DNA from: Climacteris rufus
Lineage: Eukaryota > Chordata > Aves > Passeriformes > Climacteridae
Direction of reading: 5' to 3'
DNA length: 64,000 nt
Assembly (NCBI GenBank): GCA_013398175.1
Contig: VZRZ01006174.1
Span: forward strand, 186,001 to 250,000
Made by a program: the position numbers and the translations under genes. Positions 38,401 to 51,632 of this stretch are shown one piece after another. The notes below the pieces were generated by a model. The model was given only the letters and a program-made list of their open reading frames with translations. It searched no databases and was not told the origin of the DNA. Position 1 is the first letter of the stretch, and the number at the start of each line of letters is the position of its first letter.

Positions 38401-41234
38401 TGAAACATCTATGACCTAATTGATACAGCTGTGTCTTTTGAGAGGAAAACAGAGAAATCATAAACCCTAATACACCAATTATGTACCACAAAAATAGTGC
38501 TGTATTGACACCACAGCATTTCTGCTGATCTCTCTTCTTTGGCTTCTGGGTAGTGTTTTATCTGAAGAATAGATGATTTAAAAACTTTCAGTCTATGCTA
38601 GCTTTAATATTATCCTGAGTATAATGAGACAAGGTGAGCTTATAGATGACAAATCTGTTAGGATATTAAGCTAAAATTGTGGTTTGGATCTTTTAAAAAT
38701 AACTCATTAATTATATGTGTCTGGTTCAATACAGAGTCTCAAATAAACAGAGATGAATAAGGACCCTTAGGCTCCTGTCATAGAACAGGGTGTTTCTTCC
38801 TTTTACAAGACCTTTCAGTTTTTAGTAATGCAACGTCAACCCTTGCCTAACCTGACTATGAAAAATGTCTGTTCCATTTTCCCCAGGATGTTTTGATATA
38901 GCCACGATATCCCACGAAATGGGATATATAGGAGAGGCTCAGAGAAGATTGACAAAACCCTTTTCAACTTCAGAATGTTAATTTCTGGAAACTTAAGCTC
39001 TTGCAGAAGTGCAGCTGTTTGGTCTACACTTTCATAATCAAACCTTCATGTGAACACTTCACAGTAAATTGAGATGGATAAAAATAATAGAAGGGGATGG
39101 CGTGGGAAAAAACATGGTGTACAGGGAAGAAAACCTCTTTGACTGGAATGTGTGAGACCTTGGTTCAGAGAAAGGACTTGAATTGGTAATGTGTTGTGAT
39201 CCCATAACACTTAGCCTCTCTATCTTGCTTTTTCTAAAGAATCCACAATGTCTTTAAATTGTTTCCATTTTGTGATAGATGTGTATGCTGGAATCTAAAA
39301 TACCTTCAGAAAATTCATAAAGTTTTAGCCAAAAGCTGTCAGAGGTGTTGCTCCTGAATGGTACAGTAAAGACTGTACTCAGGTCAATAGAGCACCAGAA
39401 GAACCTTGATTTAATTTTCCATTTACTCAGTATTTGACAGAAGATTGTTTTCTGTAAGAACAACCCTTTTTACTCCTCAAAATACTGTGGCACTACATTA
39501 ATATTGTATGAAAAGTCCTAGTACAATTTTGAAGGTGATCAAAGTCCCACGTGTGCAGTTTAAACAGTGCTAATGGTCATACTGGTGGAGTAAATCTTTA
39601 TCCTTTAGACCCCCATCTGTCACCCAATCTAAATTAGTAAATGCAAAATGCAGTTGTTTACCTTCTGAGTTTTACAGAAAATCAAGTTCTAATGAAATAT
39701 TAGTTGCTAAAGATGTGCAACAAATAATTGTGTTTGTGGAACAATAATATATTTCTTCATTATATAAAAAGTTTGAAAGAAGACACAAAATATGGTTTGT
39801 ATTAAGGAGCTGAGGCTGAGTTCATGAGAAGCCCCTGTTAAAGTTTTCTGGTCTGCTGTATCTTATTGAGATGCCTCATATAATTTATGTCACACTGCTT
39901 AAAAGAACAACAATACTATAACTGGATATCATCATTGTCTTCAATTCAGAAATTCAACATGACAGGAAATGTCTAAAGTAATCGTTGGGTGGGGGGAATC
40001 AATTATGTTGCTCCAATTTAGAAAGCCACATTTCTGATCTTATATGAGGTATGTGAATTGCCCAAGCACTCCATTAACATTTTAATGCTTTTCTGTGACT
40101 GATGTTATGCTTTCACAATTCTGTATTTCTCATAACACACTCATAATTTTTTTGTTGTTGTTTGTTTGAACATTTAGATCCAAATTCTCATCCATCTGCA
40201 CAGAGCTGTGCATTGTGCATGATTTGCATACTATAATTTTAGCAATGATACTAATACTTGGAAGACACAATTTTTCTCTCTGGCTGCAACTGGTATTTGT
40301 AGATCAAACAGAACACAGTTTTAGTAGTAATTTATAAAGATATTTATTGTATGGTATTTTGCGCTTCATTTTCATGGTCTGGCTCTTCACTTTGTTTTTC
40401 TAAAGCTGCCTCTCGTTGCTTAGAAATGACTATCTTTTTTTTCTTTTGCATTTGCATTTGCAGAATTCACGCTTGAAATTGGTGTGTGTTGCTCAGAGGG
40501 AACGGCACACACTCAAGTTTGCACGTGCTTGTAAATGCTTTATGTTTGCATATGTGCATCCCACAAGATCTGTGCTTTTAAACATAGAAACTGATTTTTG
40601 AATATCCATTGTCTTTAGAGGCCTTTAGCAACAGGTGGGTAGCTGCACTTCCAAAGTGGGAAATCCAGAGATTTCCCCCATAATCATTATGGATTATGAG
40701 GGTTAGTAGAATTGGTAGTGAAGAAATGAGATTTTTATTATTCATTTAACTGATCTGTTTCCAAACTAAATATGTACACTTCACCCAAAGTTTTCCCTGA
40801 GCCTTAAAACATATACATGGCCTAATTCTGATAAAGAGAATCTAAACTTGAAGTGATATTATTCAAGCCAACAGTGTAATCTAGACCTTCAGGATGTCAT
40901 ATGTATTACATCTGGCCATTTATCTTCAAGAGACATTAAATTAATTGCATTTGTTTTAATCAATCTTCTTCTCCTTTATGTTTGAAGAAGCCCTTAGGCA
41001 GAAATTGTGTGTTGTCAAGGCATAGAGCTAATTGCTGTCATTAATTCACCACACAGAAAGTAAAAGCCTGGTGTCACAGATAGGAAAAGGGATGTCACCA
41101 GTGTCATTAATAAGCATTTTAAAAAACAAACTGAAATATGTAATAGCCATTGATTGAACAGATAGCATAAGTAATGAAGAAACAGATATTAGAAACTGAT
41201 GTTAAGGATGTCAATGAAGATAATTTTGTGAATG
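35441..41234. other. GRM8 intron, 35.4-41.2 kb
   Basis: AT-rich intron with a G-quadruplex motif at 36910-36940, a perfect 14-bp repeat pair (TAAATGATCATATG at 36514-36527 and 36529-36542), and a 13-base A run near 37796. The stretches 37985-38160 and 40960-41060 have the even composition and homeodomain-like motifs often seen in conserved non-coding elements, but conservation cannot be judged from one genome. No exon is recognised. Confidence 0.5.
36910..36940 (+). repeat. Putative G-quadruplex motif with four runs of four or more G
   Basis: Four G runs (36910-36913, 36918-36921, 36929-36932, 36935-36940) are separated by loops of 4, 7 and 2 bases. This meets the canonical quadruplex pattern with four stacked tetrads. 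The G-rich strand is the plus strand, so the GRM8 pre-mRNA would carry it too. It stands out in an AT-rich intron. Confidence 0.75.
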
Positions 41235-41240
41235 ATTCAC
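41235..41240. repeat. Target-site duplication, left copy (ATTCAC)
   Basis: Identical to 41511-41516; the perfect 6-bp duplication fixes the left edge of the solo LTR. Confidence 0.87.
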
Positions 41241-41510
41241 TGTCATGGCCCAAGGCTTTCTGTCTGCAACTGCTTGTGAGAAAAATCCTTCTCCCACATG
41301 AGAACTATGAAAACAATAAGATAAGCACCTGTTGTTTTTGTTCTGCTATGTGTTCTGGACTGGGGCGGGTAGGACCCAGCCAATCGTATACCTGGGTTCC
41401 TATTACAAAAAGGACAATAAAATAAACAGGCTGCTGCTGGCTGGCTCTCGACCCTCTAAACCAAGGCTTGTGCTGTCTCATTAATGGGATCGCTGCATCC
41501 CACTGCCATA
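41241..41510 (+). mobile_element. Short solo LTR of an ERVK-like retrovirus, plus copy
   Basis: The element is 270 bp, starts TGTCATGGCCCAAGGC and ends CACTGCCATA, and is bounded by perfect ATTCAC hexamers. Two overlapping AATAAA hexamers lie at 41416-41421 and 41421-41426, followed by a CTGCTGCTGGCTGGC block. It matches the reverse complement of 34321-34598 along its length. It lies in the sense direction relative to GRM8, so its polyadenylation signals are on the transcribed strand. No internal retroviral sequence is present. Confidence 0.88.
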
Positions 41511-41516
41511 ATTCAC
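41511..41516. repeat. Target-site duplication, right copy (ATTCAC)
   Basis: Exact repeat of 41235-41240. Confidence 0.87.
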
Positions 41517-44500
41517 CATCTGGGACTGAGGTTTAAATTCTCCAAACCAGAAATCTGTGAAGAAAACTCGGCCATCACACAATTTCTTTGAACTTTTTTT
41601 CAGGCATGAGACTGTCTTTTACCTCAGGATTTTCTTGCTGAAAGGTTGCATCCACTTTTTACTAACATATGGTGGTATGATAGTGTGTTGGTACAAAGTT
41701 TTGCTGATGGCTTAGGAGGTCACTCTTGCAGTGAGCAGTCCATAGCAAAGGTGTGAAATAGCTGCTGGTGCCAACAACTCTGTCAGTGGGCTTTGTTTCA
41801 ACTGAGGCAGACATGAAAATATGTGTAGATCTCTTCTGCGCTGACACCAGCATAAAACAAAAATATAGTTATTGAAATCAATAGGGTTATATCAACATTT
41901 TGTCAGTGTTGCTTGTTAAAGGATTCTAAGGCCTGACCTTGTCCTATTTCTGCCTGTGATTTCAACAAGAACAATACCTACACAAACCTAATTTACTTGT
42001 TTTCTGTATGGTCTATTTATATACTGTTTATATGGCTAAAATTTATTAAAGACTGCCAAAGTCTCCAAGATACAGAGTTCTGTGGAGAAAGGTATGATAA
42101 ACTATTATAATTACTTTACTTTCCTCATCTATGTGATGTCAACAAAGCTCACAAAAGAGATGGATATTTTTTTCATAGCAATAGCCAACTTGGATACAGA
42201 AATACCCCAACTGCTGTGCAATCAGTGTAAATTTGCTATGGTCTCTGATATGCAAATTAAACACTGTTTTGATAGATGCATTTTTTTACTCATAGTGACA
42301 ACCATTTTAATGATCTAAGATCTTATTTTGGACACCAAATCAAGGAATTTATAGTGGTTTAAATTCTGGAAGTCTTTTACACAAAGTAGATGTCAGGTGA
42401 TTAATTTCTTTCACTGTTTTAGACTCACTGACAGTGTGGAAAATTACTTACAAATCATACTTAGTTCTTCTGAGGATATGACAGTTTCCCTGAAAATGTG
42501 AGGTTTGGTATACTTCTTTGGGCATCACAGTGCGTTTAAAACTATGAGGCTCTATGAGCTCTCGTTTCAGTTCTCCTGTTTCTTCCTGACTCTAATAAGT
42601 GTCCTCTTGTTTTCTGAAGGCTGCTTCCTCACCCAAATAATACCTTAAACAACATCAAAATCAGGATCAATACTTGCACTTGTGTTTTCTTTTTGTCTTC
42701 TAAGGTAATGATCTCTTTATTTGAATTTTGTCTCCCGGTAATAAACTAATGTGTACACTGCCTTTCCAAAATACTGAAAATTATACATCCTGGGAAATTT
42801 TAAAGAATGCAAGATTAATAAAGATGGCATTTACACTGGCAATTGTGATATAGTTTCTTTATGGGTACATATTCTGCTATGGCTCATTCATCTACCAATA
42901 TCCAAGGCAGTATTAAACATAAGAAATGAAATTTTGAGTGTTATGAAAAGAAATCAGTATGTGGATAGCGTATCTAAGCAGTGGATATTTGCCTCTATGT
43001 TCTAAATCTGAAATTGTAAATTTATGGGTAATGTTTATACTACTATCATTGATGTTTCCTTTATCATGTTCTAAATAGAATGAGGTGGATCCTCAAGATG
43101 TTGTTTTCTCCCTTCTTCTACTACTGTGTAGGGAAAATATGTTTAAAACTCTGGCAATCCCTCAGTCTTTCCCAAGCAGTTATTTTTTTTTTTAATTAAC
43201 AAATACCCCAGCATGTTTATAAACCACCCTTCTCTTTTCTCTCAGCCTGCTTTGGTGACCTTGTACTACTCGCATCAGAAGAACTAATACCTGAAACACA
43301 GGTGATACTCTGGACAGACAGTACATGTTTTTGGTTTTTTTTTTAATAAATGTATTTAAGTTGCTAAAAATATTCTATTATTGAATAATTAACTTCTTGT
43401 ACTTGTTTCACAATCTCACTTTGCCATTACCATCATTTGGATGTCAAACCTTTCATTACTACCAGCCAGGAGGAGCATGTTAAAGGCATGCTTAAGACAG
43501 AGCCTTGAAAATTTGTTTTGCATGGCAAATTTTGCTTGAGTCAGAATTAGTTTGTTGTTACCCTATGCAGAGAAACTACAAGAGATGCTTAAATATGAAA
43601 ATACTAATCAGAATGAGCAAAAAGGGGAAGATAGATGTTTTAAAAGGATCAAGGACTGACAACTGAAATAAAGTTTTAACTTTGGACAATCTAGATTTAT
43701 TTTCTTGTATAACTAAGTGCAACATGTCATTGAAATTAAGTAAAATTTTTATTTTAGACTGAAAATTACCTTCTTTAGTTAAGCAAGGTCAGGAAGTAAA
43801 ATTGCAGCACTCCTTTGTTGGATTCAGGTTACATTCTTTTGTACTACCATTAACAATTCAAACAATTCAGTTGGAGATTCATGTATAAATGTGAGAAGAA
43901 TTTTCTTACATGCCACTAGTTTCACAAAATTAAATAACAAAAAAAAAAAATCAGGAAAAAATAATAAGATCAAACAGAAGTAAATATATGTTCTGATAGA
44001 TTGACAAAGGAGGTATCAAAACCACCAAATGCCTCTTTCTTAAGGCTGCCCTGGCTCCCTTCTGGGAAGCTCATGTCAAAGCTAATGGATTTCTGTCCTA
44101 AGACCCTCCTGTGCTGAGGCCTTCGGTCTCTCTGCAGCTTTAGCCAGGGTCCACAAGTGCATTTACAGAATTGGATGACACAGAAAAACTGTGAGAGAAG
44201 CCTCCAGGGAAACAGAGGGAGCAACAGCTTAGAGTACTGTTGATATTATTTCATTGCTTGCTTAAACACTTGGGTTTTTCACAGATATAAATCTGATACC
44301 AGATCTTGTTTAAGATATATGTATTATTATGTTATGCTTGTGTTTTTCCAGGTCTGCTAAATGGTTGATATAAAATATGTGTTTGTATGTGCTGTAATGA
44401 TTTAAGACCTAATTATGTAGTTATCCTCCTACAATCAAAGTTCAATGAAGTGTTCAGTTTCATAGCTCCTTTTCATAAAAATGACTTGTAATGTGGAAAA

Positions 44501-45488
44501 ATCTCATAAAATCCTTTGGCAATCACACTTGCCAGCTAAATTGATGTCAATAATGCATGGTTGGTGTAATATTTCTTACAGCAATTAATGGAGCATACTT
44601 CTCTTACTCACTTGTGCTTAGCTTATGTTTCAGACTATTTTCTTTGTGTCTGTACACACCCATGCACCATATTTTATAGACAATTATAACAATGTTATAC
44701 ATACATATACATATATGCACACATGCATATAATATGTATATGTATATAATATGGTAGTTCACCAGTCTGTAATTTCAGAGCTTTATCAACAAATATTTTT
44801 CAGTTTCCTGCATAGATTGGGAATATGGATCCCATTAACTAGCCTTGAAAATTTTACCTTTAGAATATTTTTCGAAGTTTGGAAAATTTGTGACAGTATT
44901 ACCCAAAACTTTTTTCTTAAATACACAACAATGAAAAGTATCCTGTCATTCTGCTGACTGGCAGCTCTGAGGTTGGGATAGTTATTTGCTGTTAAAATAG
45001 ATCAGAAAACCTGCACTCCTGAAATACTGTAATGTAAGCTTTCTTTTTAAAAACAGCCTTTGCTTGTATCCTAAAGGAATTAGGATGCTGTGCCTTCTTA
45101 ATAAGTTTTACAAATATTTAAGTTATTGCCTTCTTAGGGAAGACATTTTCAGTGCATCTGGAGAAAACAGATAAAGTGACATCTATTAGAGCACTACCCC
45201 AGTCCTGACTTTCATGTTCAGTGGATCTTTTTATATTTATTACTATGTTTCATCCAAGAAAGCCATAATTGTTAAAACAGTAAGAAACACCATAGGAAAA
45301 AGAAAAACAAAAAGAAAAAAGTGCAACTAGACATTTTAATTAATGATGAGCTAAACCAGATCTTGCCTGTTTTTATATAATCTCAAAGTGAAACCTAATT
45401 TTAATTTACAGATGTGTATAGCAGAAATAAATGGGTGATGAAAAATGTGTGATGTGACCACTAGTCCAGTTGAATGCAACAAAACTAG
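41517..45488. other. GRM8 intron, 41.5-45.5 kb
   Basis: AT-rich intron. An alternating purine-pyrimidine tract of the TATG/CATA type covers about 44696-44754. No gene or mobile element is recognised; the 78-84-codon open frames have no family resemblance. Confidence 0.5.
44696..44754. repeat. TATG/CATA simple-repeat tract
   Basis: A degenerate, nearly self-complementary alternating tract of ATAC, ATAT and TATG units. It is likely a decayed microsatellite and could extrude as a hairpin. Confidence 0.7.
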
Positions 45489-45493
45489 GAGAG

Positions 45494-46553
45494 TGTAGTG
45501 GGTCAACACTGGCTGGATGCCAGGCACCCACCAAAGCCTCTCTCTCACTCCGCTCTGCAGCTAGGCAGGGGAGAGTATAATGACGGGTTCAAGAGCTGAG
45601 ATAAGGACCAGGAGAGCTGGCTTACCAAATACTGTCATAGGCAAAACAGGCTCAAATTAGAGATATTGAATTTGTTTCTTAAAAAAAAACGGAGCAAGAT
45701 AATGAGGAGAATAATCAGACCTTACAAAGACATTCCCCTCACCCCTCCCTCCTTCCCAGTTCTACCTCCTACCCCAGCAGTGCAGGGATGTGGCAATGGG
45801 ATTTGTGGTCATTTCATCATCCATTGTTTCTCCCACTGCTCAGGGAGTGGAGTCCTTCCACTGCTGCACCGTGGGGTCCCTCCTACAGGAGACAGCTCTC
45901 CATGAATTTCTCTAACATTAGACCCTCTCATGAGCAACAGCTCTCTATGAATTGCTGCAATGTGAGTCCATCCCACGGGAAACAGTCCTCCCAAAACTGC
46001 TGCAACGTGGGTCACTCTTCCACAAGGTGCAGTCCTGCAAGGACAGGCTGATCCAGCCTGGGAACAGGTCTCCTGCTGGGTCACAGCCTCCTCTCAGGCA
46101 TCCACCTGCTTCAGTGTGGGGCTTCTCCACAGGCTGCAGGTGGATTTCTGCACCCCCATGGATCTACACGGGCTGCAGGGGCACAGCTGCTTCACCATGG
46201 GCTGCACCATGGGCTGCAGAGGAATCTTGGCTCCAGTGTTTGGAGCAGCTCCTCCCCCTCCTTCTCCACTCACCTGGGTGTCTGCAGAGTTGTTCCTCTC
46301 TCTCACTGCACTCTTTTCTGGACACAATTACAACTGTGCAATAACATTTTTTTTCTTTCTTCTTCTTAAATGTGTTATCACAGAGGCATTACCACCATTT
46401 CTAACTGGCCCAGGCTTGTCAAGTGGCACATCCATGTTTGGAGCCACCAGGAATTGGCTCTGCCAGACATGGAGGAAGCTTCTGGCAGCTTCTTACAGAA
46501 GCCACCCCTGTAGCTCTCCTGCTACCAAAGCCTAGCCATGCAAACCCAATATA
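45494..46553 (-). mobile_element. Solo LTR of an ERVL-like endogenous retrovirus, about 1.06 kb
   Basis: On the minus strand the element runs from TATATTGGGTTTGC at 46553 (first TG decayed to TA) to ACCCACTACA at 45494. Flanking pentamers GAGAG (45489-45493) and GAGGG (46554-46558) look like a 5-bp duplication with one mismatch, the length usual for ERVL. Minus-strand order: a CTACAGGGGTGGCTTCTG block, a TATA-like TTTAAG near 46365-46372, a block of degenerate tandem repeats, then U5. I recognise this as a common avian ERV LTR type. Its GC-rich content produces several long open frames on both strands (up to 139 codons) that I regard as spurious. It is antisense to GRM8. Confidence 0.8.
45858..46220 (-). 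repeat. Degenerate tandem repeats inside the LTR
   Basis: Units of very roughly 40-60 bp each contain a CTGC(T/A)(C/A)CA block, a GTGGG or GTGAG trinucleotide pair and a CCCACGGG- or CCACAAGG-like block. Examples start near 45860, 45950, 45998 and 46108. The repeats account for the long reading frames seen here, because units of a similar phase keep frames open. Confidence 0.65.
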
Positions 46554-46558
46554 GAGGG

Positions 46559-49500
46559 TTGAGTGAAGCAGCTGCTGTTAGACACAACTTCCACTGTCAA
46601 TTATCTTGGCAATAACAACTGTCTGGTGATTTGCTGGCAGGGTTGCCTTGCCCAGATAATAAATTTCCTGTGCAAAATGAAATTACGTAAAAAAGTCTGG
46701 ACATGCAGTGTTATGTTCCATTGAAGAGTCTTCTCCTTTTAGCATCCACAGCTTTTGCATATGTATACTTTGAATGTGTAAACTGCAGCAGCAATTTGCT
46801 TTAGTTACTATTAGCTTTTTCATTAAGAAAGTTTGCCTTTTGACAGAAAAAAATATTTGTGGGCCCAAAATTCCTCTTCTTACAGTGCAAAATAACTTTG
46901 ATTTTCAGAAACAAAGTAAATATCTGGGGGGAATCCACCAAACTGAAAAAGAAAAATGGATAGGAACCATGAAATTGGGATTTGCCACTAATGATTACCA
47001 AGACTTGAATTTTTCACATAGTGATAACTACTGCTATTTATAATGAAGGAAAATCTGTAACTGATAAGGAATTTTCTCAACTCAAAATACCCTCTTGAAA
47101 TTAAATCCCATTAAAAAAATCAGAAAATATAATATGCTTGAACCTTATCTTCTTGAATGGAAGATCTTTTTTTCATCTGCAGAAAGGAAAATTAATTTGA
47201 ATAATTCAAATTAGCTGTTTATTTCAGAAGTAGATTCACATTGTTTTTTATCATTTTCAGGTAAATTTTTTATTTGTCTAGAGAAAATTAGCCACGATGT
47301 AGGTCTAATGAGCATATATTTTTTACTTATCTTTACATATCCTAAATACTTAAGGCACCAGTTTTGTTTCACCTAACTTTAAAAACAAAACCAGGTATTC
47401 AGTTTAATTTCCTCATTTAGACTCTTTCAACAATTTATTAAAAATTTAGGAAATTTCAGAGTGGTGATTCTCCCACTTGTGTTAAAACCAATTTTAGAAT
47501 AACATGAATCACACTGGCTATCTCTTTCTGCTTATTATATAATAATTAAAAATAGCTAAGTGAAGTGATGAATCCTACCTATGCTGATTAAGTCCATGCT
47601 CCCTTAACTAATTCATCATATGCCATACAATTAAACATATCTCTTCTAGAGCCATGTAAACACATATGTGAGGCAGGTTTCTTCAAAGCGGCCTTTCCTT
47701 TGATATTTCTTACCTAGACTGTAATGTATGTAACAATTTTAATCATTTGATCATTCATCCTGTTTGCTTTTTCTGGACGACTTTCAAATGAATAAGTAGA
47801 TTGTGTTTTATGTTTCCTACTAATTTAATTTTCTTTATGCTTTATATTATCTGGTTAAAGAAAACATATTATATTGACACCCCCTTATTGCAAGTACAGA
47901 TAAAACCTGTAAAGCAAAGCTAATTTATATTTCAGAGGAAAATCCAAAAATGAGGGCAAATCTAATCATGCTCGAAGGAATTTTTGGTTTTACTCTAACA
48001 GAATCAAAGGTATCTAAGCAGTCACCTTGGGCATTGAGCAGATGTATCTGTATTTGCTTCCTTTCAGTTTTTACTCTTCTATTATGCATCAGTGGAATCC
48101 ACTGCATGTTGGTATGACTAAGAGTACTTTTCAAGCAAGCAAACTGATGAGTTCTTCAACATTTTTGCAATGTGTTTATGCACTTTTTGATTAAAAAAAT
48201 AAATTTTCTCATTTTACCAGAGCATTAATCAATTAGTAATTGTGCTTCTTTGCTAACATTGCTTAATGATTTATCAACTTCTGTAGGCTTAAGAAAAAAG
48301 TTACAAAAAATAAGCAAATTACCTCAATATTCTGGACCTTTTTTTTTTTTTAATACCCCCCTCCCCCAACATATAAATAATGAACATTCAATTTTGTCCT
48401 AATGAGTGAGGAACGAGACAGTAATTTAGGACACAGTGTATTTAATAATTTGAATCCCAGTTCTTTGGGAGAATTTTGATAAGGAAACAAATGTGTTTTT
48501 GAGTGCATAAATAACATAATGAAGAGTGTAATTAAAATTACTGTCTTTGGTGTTTGTAATATTATCACTGAAAGTTGTTATGCATTTCTAGTATTCATTG
48601 TTTAAAATGGTGCTTGCATATTGCAGACTTTAAAAAAGGTGCTACAAGATTTTAACAAGCACTTTGTACAATGAGAAAGTTGAAGATCTTTATCTAATGA
48701 AAGGTTAAGATGTCTTATGTATACTTTCTTGTCTCATAAAGAAATAGACCTTGATAAAAAAGAACTTAGTAATATTGAAATTTTTCAAGCATGGCATGGT
48801 TTGAATGTTGAAGCTAGACAAACTGAAACTAGAAATGGTGTTTTATTTGTAGAATGTGAAGTTGCTTATAAGTCCCCAATGGCAAGAAAAAAGTTAACCT
48901 GGAAATCAATCAGGTAAAAGCTGAAAATGGGGCTGAAAAAGGAAAGAGAATGAATCCACAGGTATGCAAATGAGGAGGCGAGCTGATCTTGAGACGTCAG
49001 CAGATTTTGCCAGAAACTTGTAGGTAAGATATGGAGACAGGATGGGTAGACTGCAAAGGACTTGCCTGCTCAATAGGAAAGAAGGTGTATCTTGCTCTGC
49101 CTGGTTGGACAAGGCAGGAGAACAGGGGCCCACCTCTTGAATTCTTTAATCAAAATCAGGCCTCTGCCTAAGAGACATGCTCCGATCCATAATTATCGAT
49201 TTGAGGCAGGAGTTGAAGTATTCTGGTACTTGTCAAGCAGGATATCACCCTTCTTTTGGTACTTGTTACGCAGGGCCACTCTCAGAATACCCGAGTTTAG
49301 TGCACTGTGTTCATATGCTGGATGAATGTTTTTAGCTCTTCCAACTCTCTGTGGTGTGTATTTCTTAAGGAATTGTTGTTATAGACAATTACAGAATGTT
49401 CCCCCGTGGCATGTACTTTCAGTGTAAAGTTGCTTTAGCAGAAGACAATGATATTGTAAATTGCTACGATTTCACTGCTTTTGTTTTTAGACAGCATATT

Positions 49501-51627
49501 TTCAGCAGGATGTCTTTAGCTAAAGGAGAAGAATGGAGTGCATCCTATGACGTTACATCTCAAGATTTTCAATAGCTGTATTCCAGCTAGGAAATAGGCT
49601 TCCATTGATATAAATTAAAAGTAAATTAATTTACTAGATTAACTCAATTATGAGCAGATTAAGAAAGGCTTAGGCATCCATTTGTTCATTTCCATTCATC
49701 AGCAGTTGACTGAAGTCCACAGGAAATTTGCTGTGGATAAGATAAATGCATTACCATTTTACTAATTTATTCTTCAATTCAGTAGAGTTTTTTTGAGGAA
49801 AACAAAGGTAAATCAAAGTTCTAGTTACTTCCATGCAGTAAAAACTTGAGCCCAATGAAGTGTCTTCCTGCATCTTGACTTGAGACAACAGAGTATAACT
49901 TAAGGGGTCTTTAGTGTTTTAAATAAGTTAGGCAAACTTAAGTTAGGCAAACCAAATCCCTGCTTTCAGTGGGCTTACATTTTGTCACTTGAATCCTTTC
50001 TGAAAATGGTATTTCAGACTCATAAATATTTGGCCTGAGCTGACAGATATAACCTCTTAATGTTACTTCTTTTTTATGGCATAGGTTCTGTACCTTGCAG
50101 AATGGCCAGAGAGGTGACAGAAATGTGAGAAGTTGGCAATTGCCTATGTTCCTTAGGTAGAAGTCTAGGTGTGTTAAAAACTGACCAGATTTTACAGTAA
50201 AACTTGTGGGCCATCTGTTTTAATATAAGACATAAAATGAAAGCTAAGTACCATACCATGATATGGCTGAGATATACAATTTTTTCAGCAAGGACAAGGG
50301 AAAGTGTATGCAACTATTTCCCCTGCTACTTTCGTTCTGCCTGAATTATAGATACTTTCTGTAGAAAAAGTTATTTTCAATAATATATTAAAGCATCACA
50401 GTTAAATGTCTTGTACTTCTGAAATTTTAGTATTATCCAGGTGAACAGAAAGGTAAGTAGGGAGTAAGAATGACTAAGAATACCCCAAAACAATGGATAT
50501 TTCTTTTGGGGTACTAACAGGAGGGCAGCTTAAAATACATTTATTAGCTAATGTTTTGTTTGTTAGTGATTTGTCAGGTTAGTGTCTGATGTGTACTTTG
50601 AATTATATCAATAACAGTTTTGTACAGCAGATTACACCTTGTTCTAAATGTAAAATTTATCTATGTCCAAAATGTTTGACTGTGTTTAAAATATAGTCAT
50701 GATAAATAAAAAGAAAATTAAGTTGTGTTGACTTCAAGATTATTGAAAGCCTTTTAGGTTAATAAAATGATTCATATGATGCATATGCATTGTGGATACA
50801 GATGAGAAACTCGGGACTTAAAAAATTACTTACTTTTAAATGTTGAGATTTAGGTTTTATAGATAAAATAAAATAAAATAATGTCACTTCTTATCCTGAA
50901 CTGCCTGATACTGAGCAAGAGTCTTTCATGAACTTTCATGAACTTTATCTTCTATCTGTCCAATATGAAGTAGAAATATTTTGATATGTTAGCTAAACTT
51001 TCGACAATTTCAGCTAATATTTCATACAAAAAAGAATATTTACATAACGCCCCTCAATTTTTCATTTTAAATTTTAACTCAGCTCTCAATATTTCTTGTT
51101 AAAAATTGTAAATTCTGCATATTTTTTGTGGTGGTGAAAGAGCAACTTCTCTATTTCTGTAAGAAAAACAATCAACTGAAAAAAAAGTTTTCATGAGTTA
51201 ACTACACTGAGTATTTCAATACTATGGGTGTGTAAACATCCAGATGTCAGCCTATAATAAAGAGAAAATAAAATAATTAAAGACTTTAAAAGACTGTGGG
51301 AATAATTTTATTGGCAATATTCTTTACTGCAGCCTTCTCTCTTCCCTTTTACTCAAAAACTTTTGGCTTTAGTCACATGATTTGTCATTTACAACATAAA
51401 TATTTGCAAAAAGACATTAAGGGTGGAAAAAGATATATCATTGTCTTCTTTTCTATAACTTTCCATTTAAGAATTAAGCCAACTGGTCTGTCTTGGAAAA
51501 CAGTCAATGTGAATCAAAAATGACTACAAAAATGTGAAGATATCCAATATAATTTGTCTAGAAGAATTTTTTCCAGAAATTAATATTACCCTAAGCATAT
51601 GGTGAAATTTTCTATGCTTCTGCTTGC
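46559..51627. other. GRM8 intron, 46.6-51.6 kb
   Basis: AT-rich intron. It contains a 14-bp repeat pair (TAAGTTAGGCAAAC at 49924-49937 and 49939-49952) and a short (AAAAT)n run at 50863-50882. An unassigned open frame runs from 48684 to 48917. The slightly GC-richer stretch 48950-49330 is also unassigned. Confidence 0.5.
50863..50882. repeat. Short (AAAAT)n microsatellite
   Basis: About four units of the AAAAT pentamer without interruption. Confidence 0.8.
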
Positions 51628-51632
51628 CCTTC
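51628..51632. repeat. Target-site duplication of the outer LTR, left copy (CCTTC)
   Basis: Identical to 52599-52603. It lies directly before a TG dinucleotide, as expected for an LTR start. Confidence 0.75.

Noticed and set aside
45952..46535. Overlapping open frames of 130 and 139 codons, plus others on the minus strand
   Set aside because: They lie in the GC-rich tandem repeats of an ERVL-like LTR and have no protein similarity.
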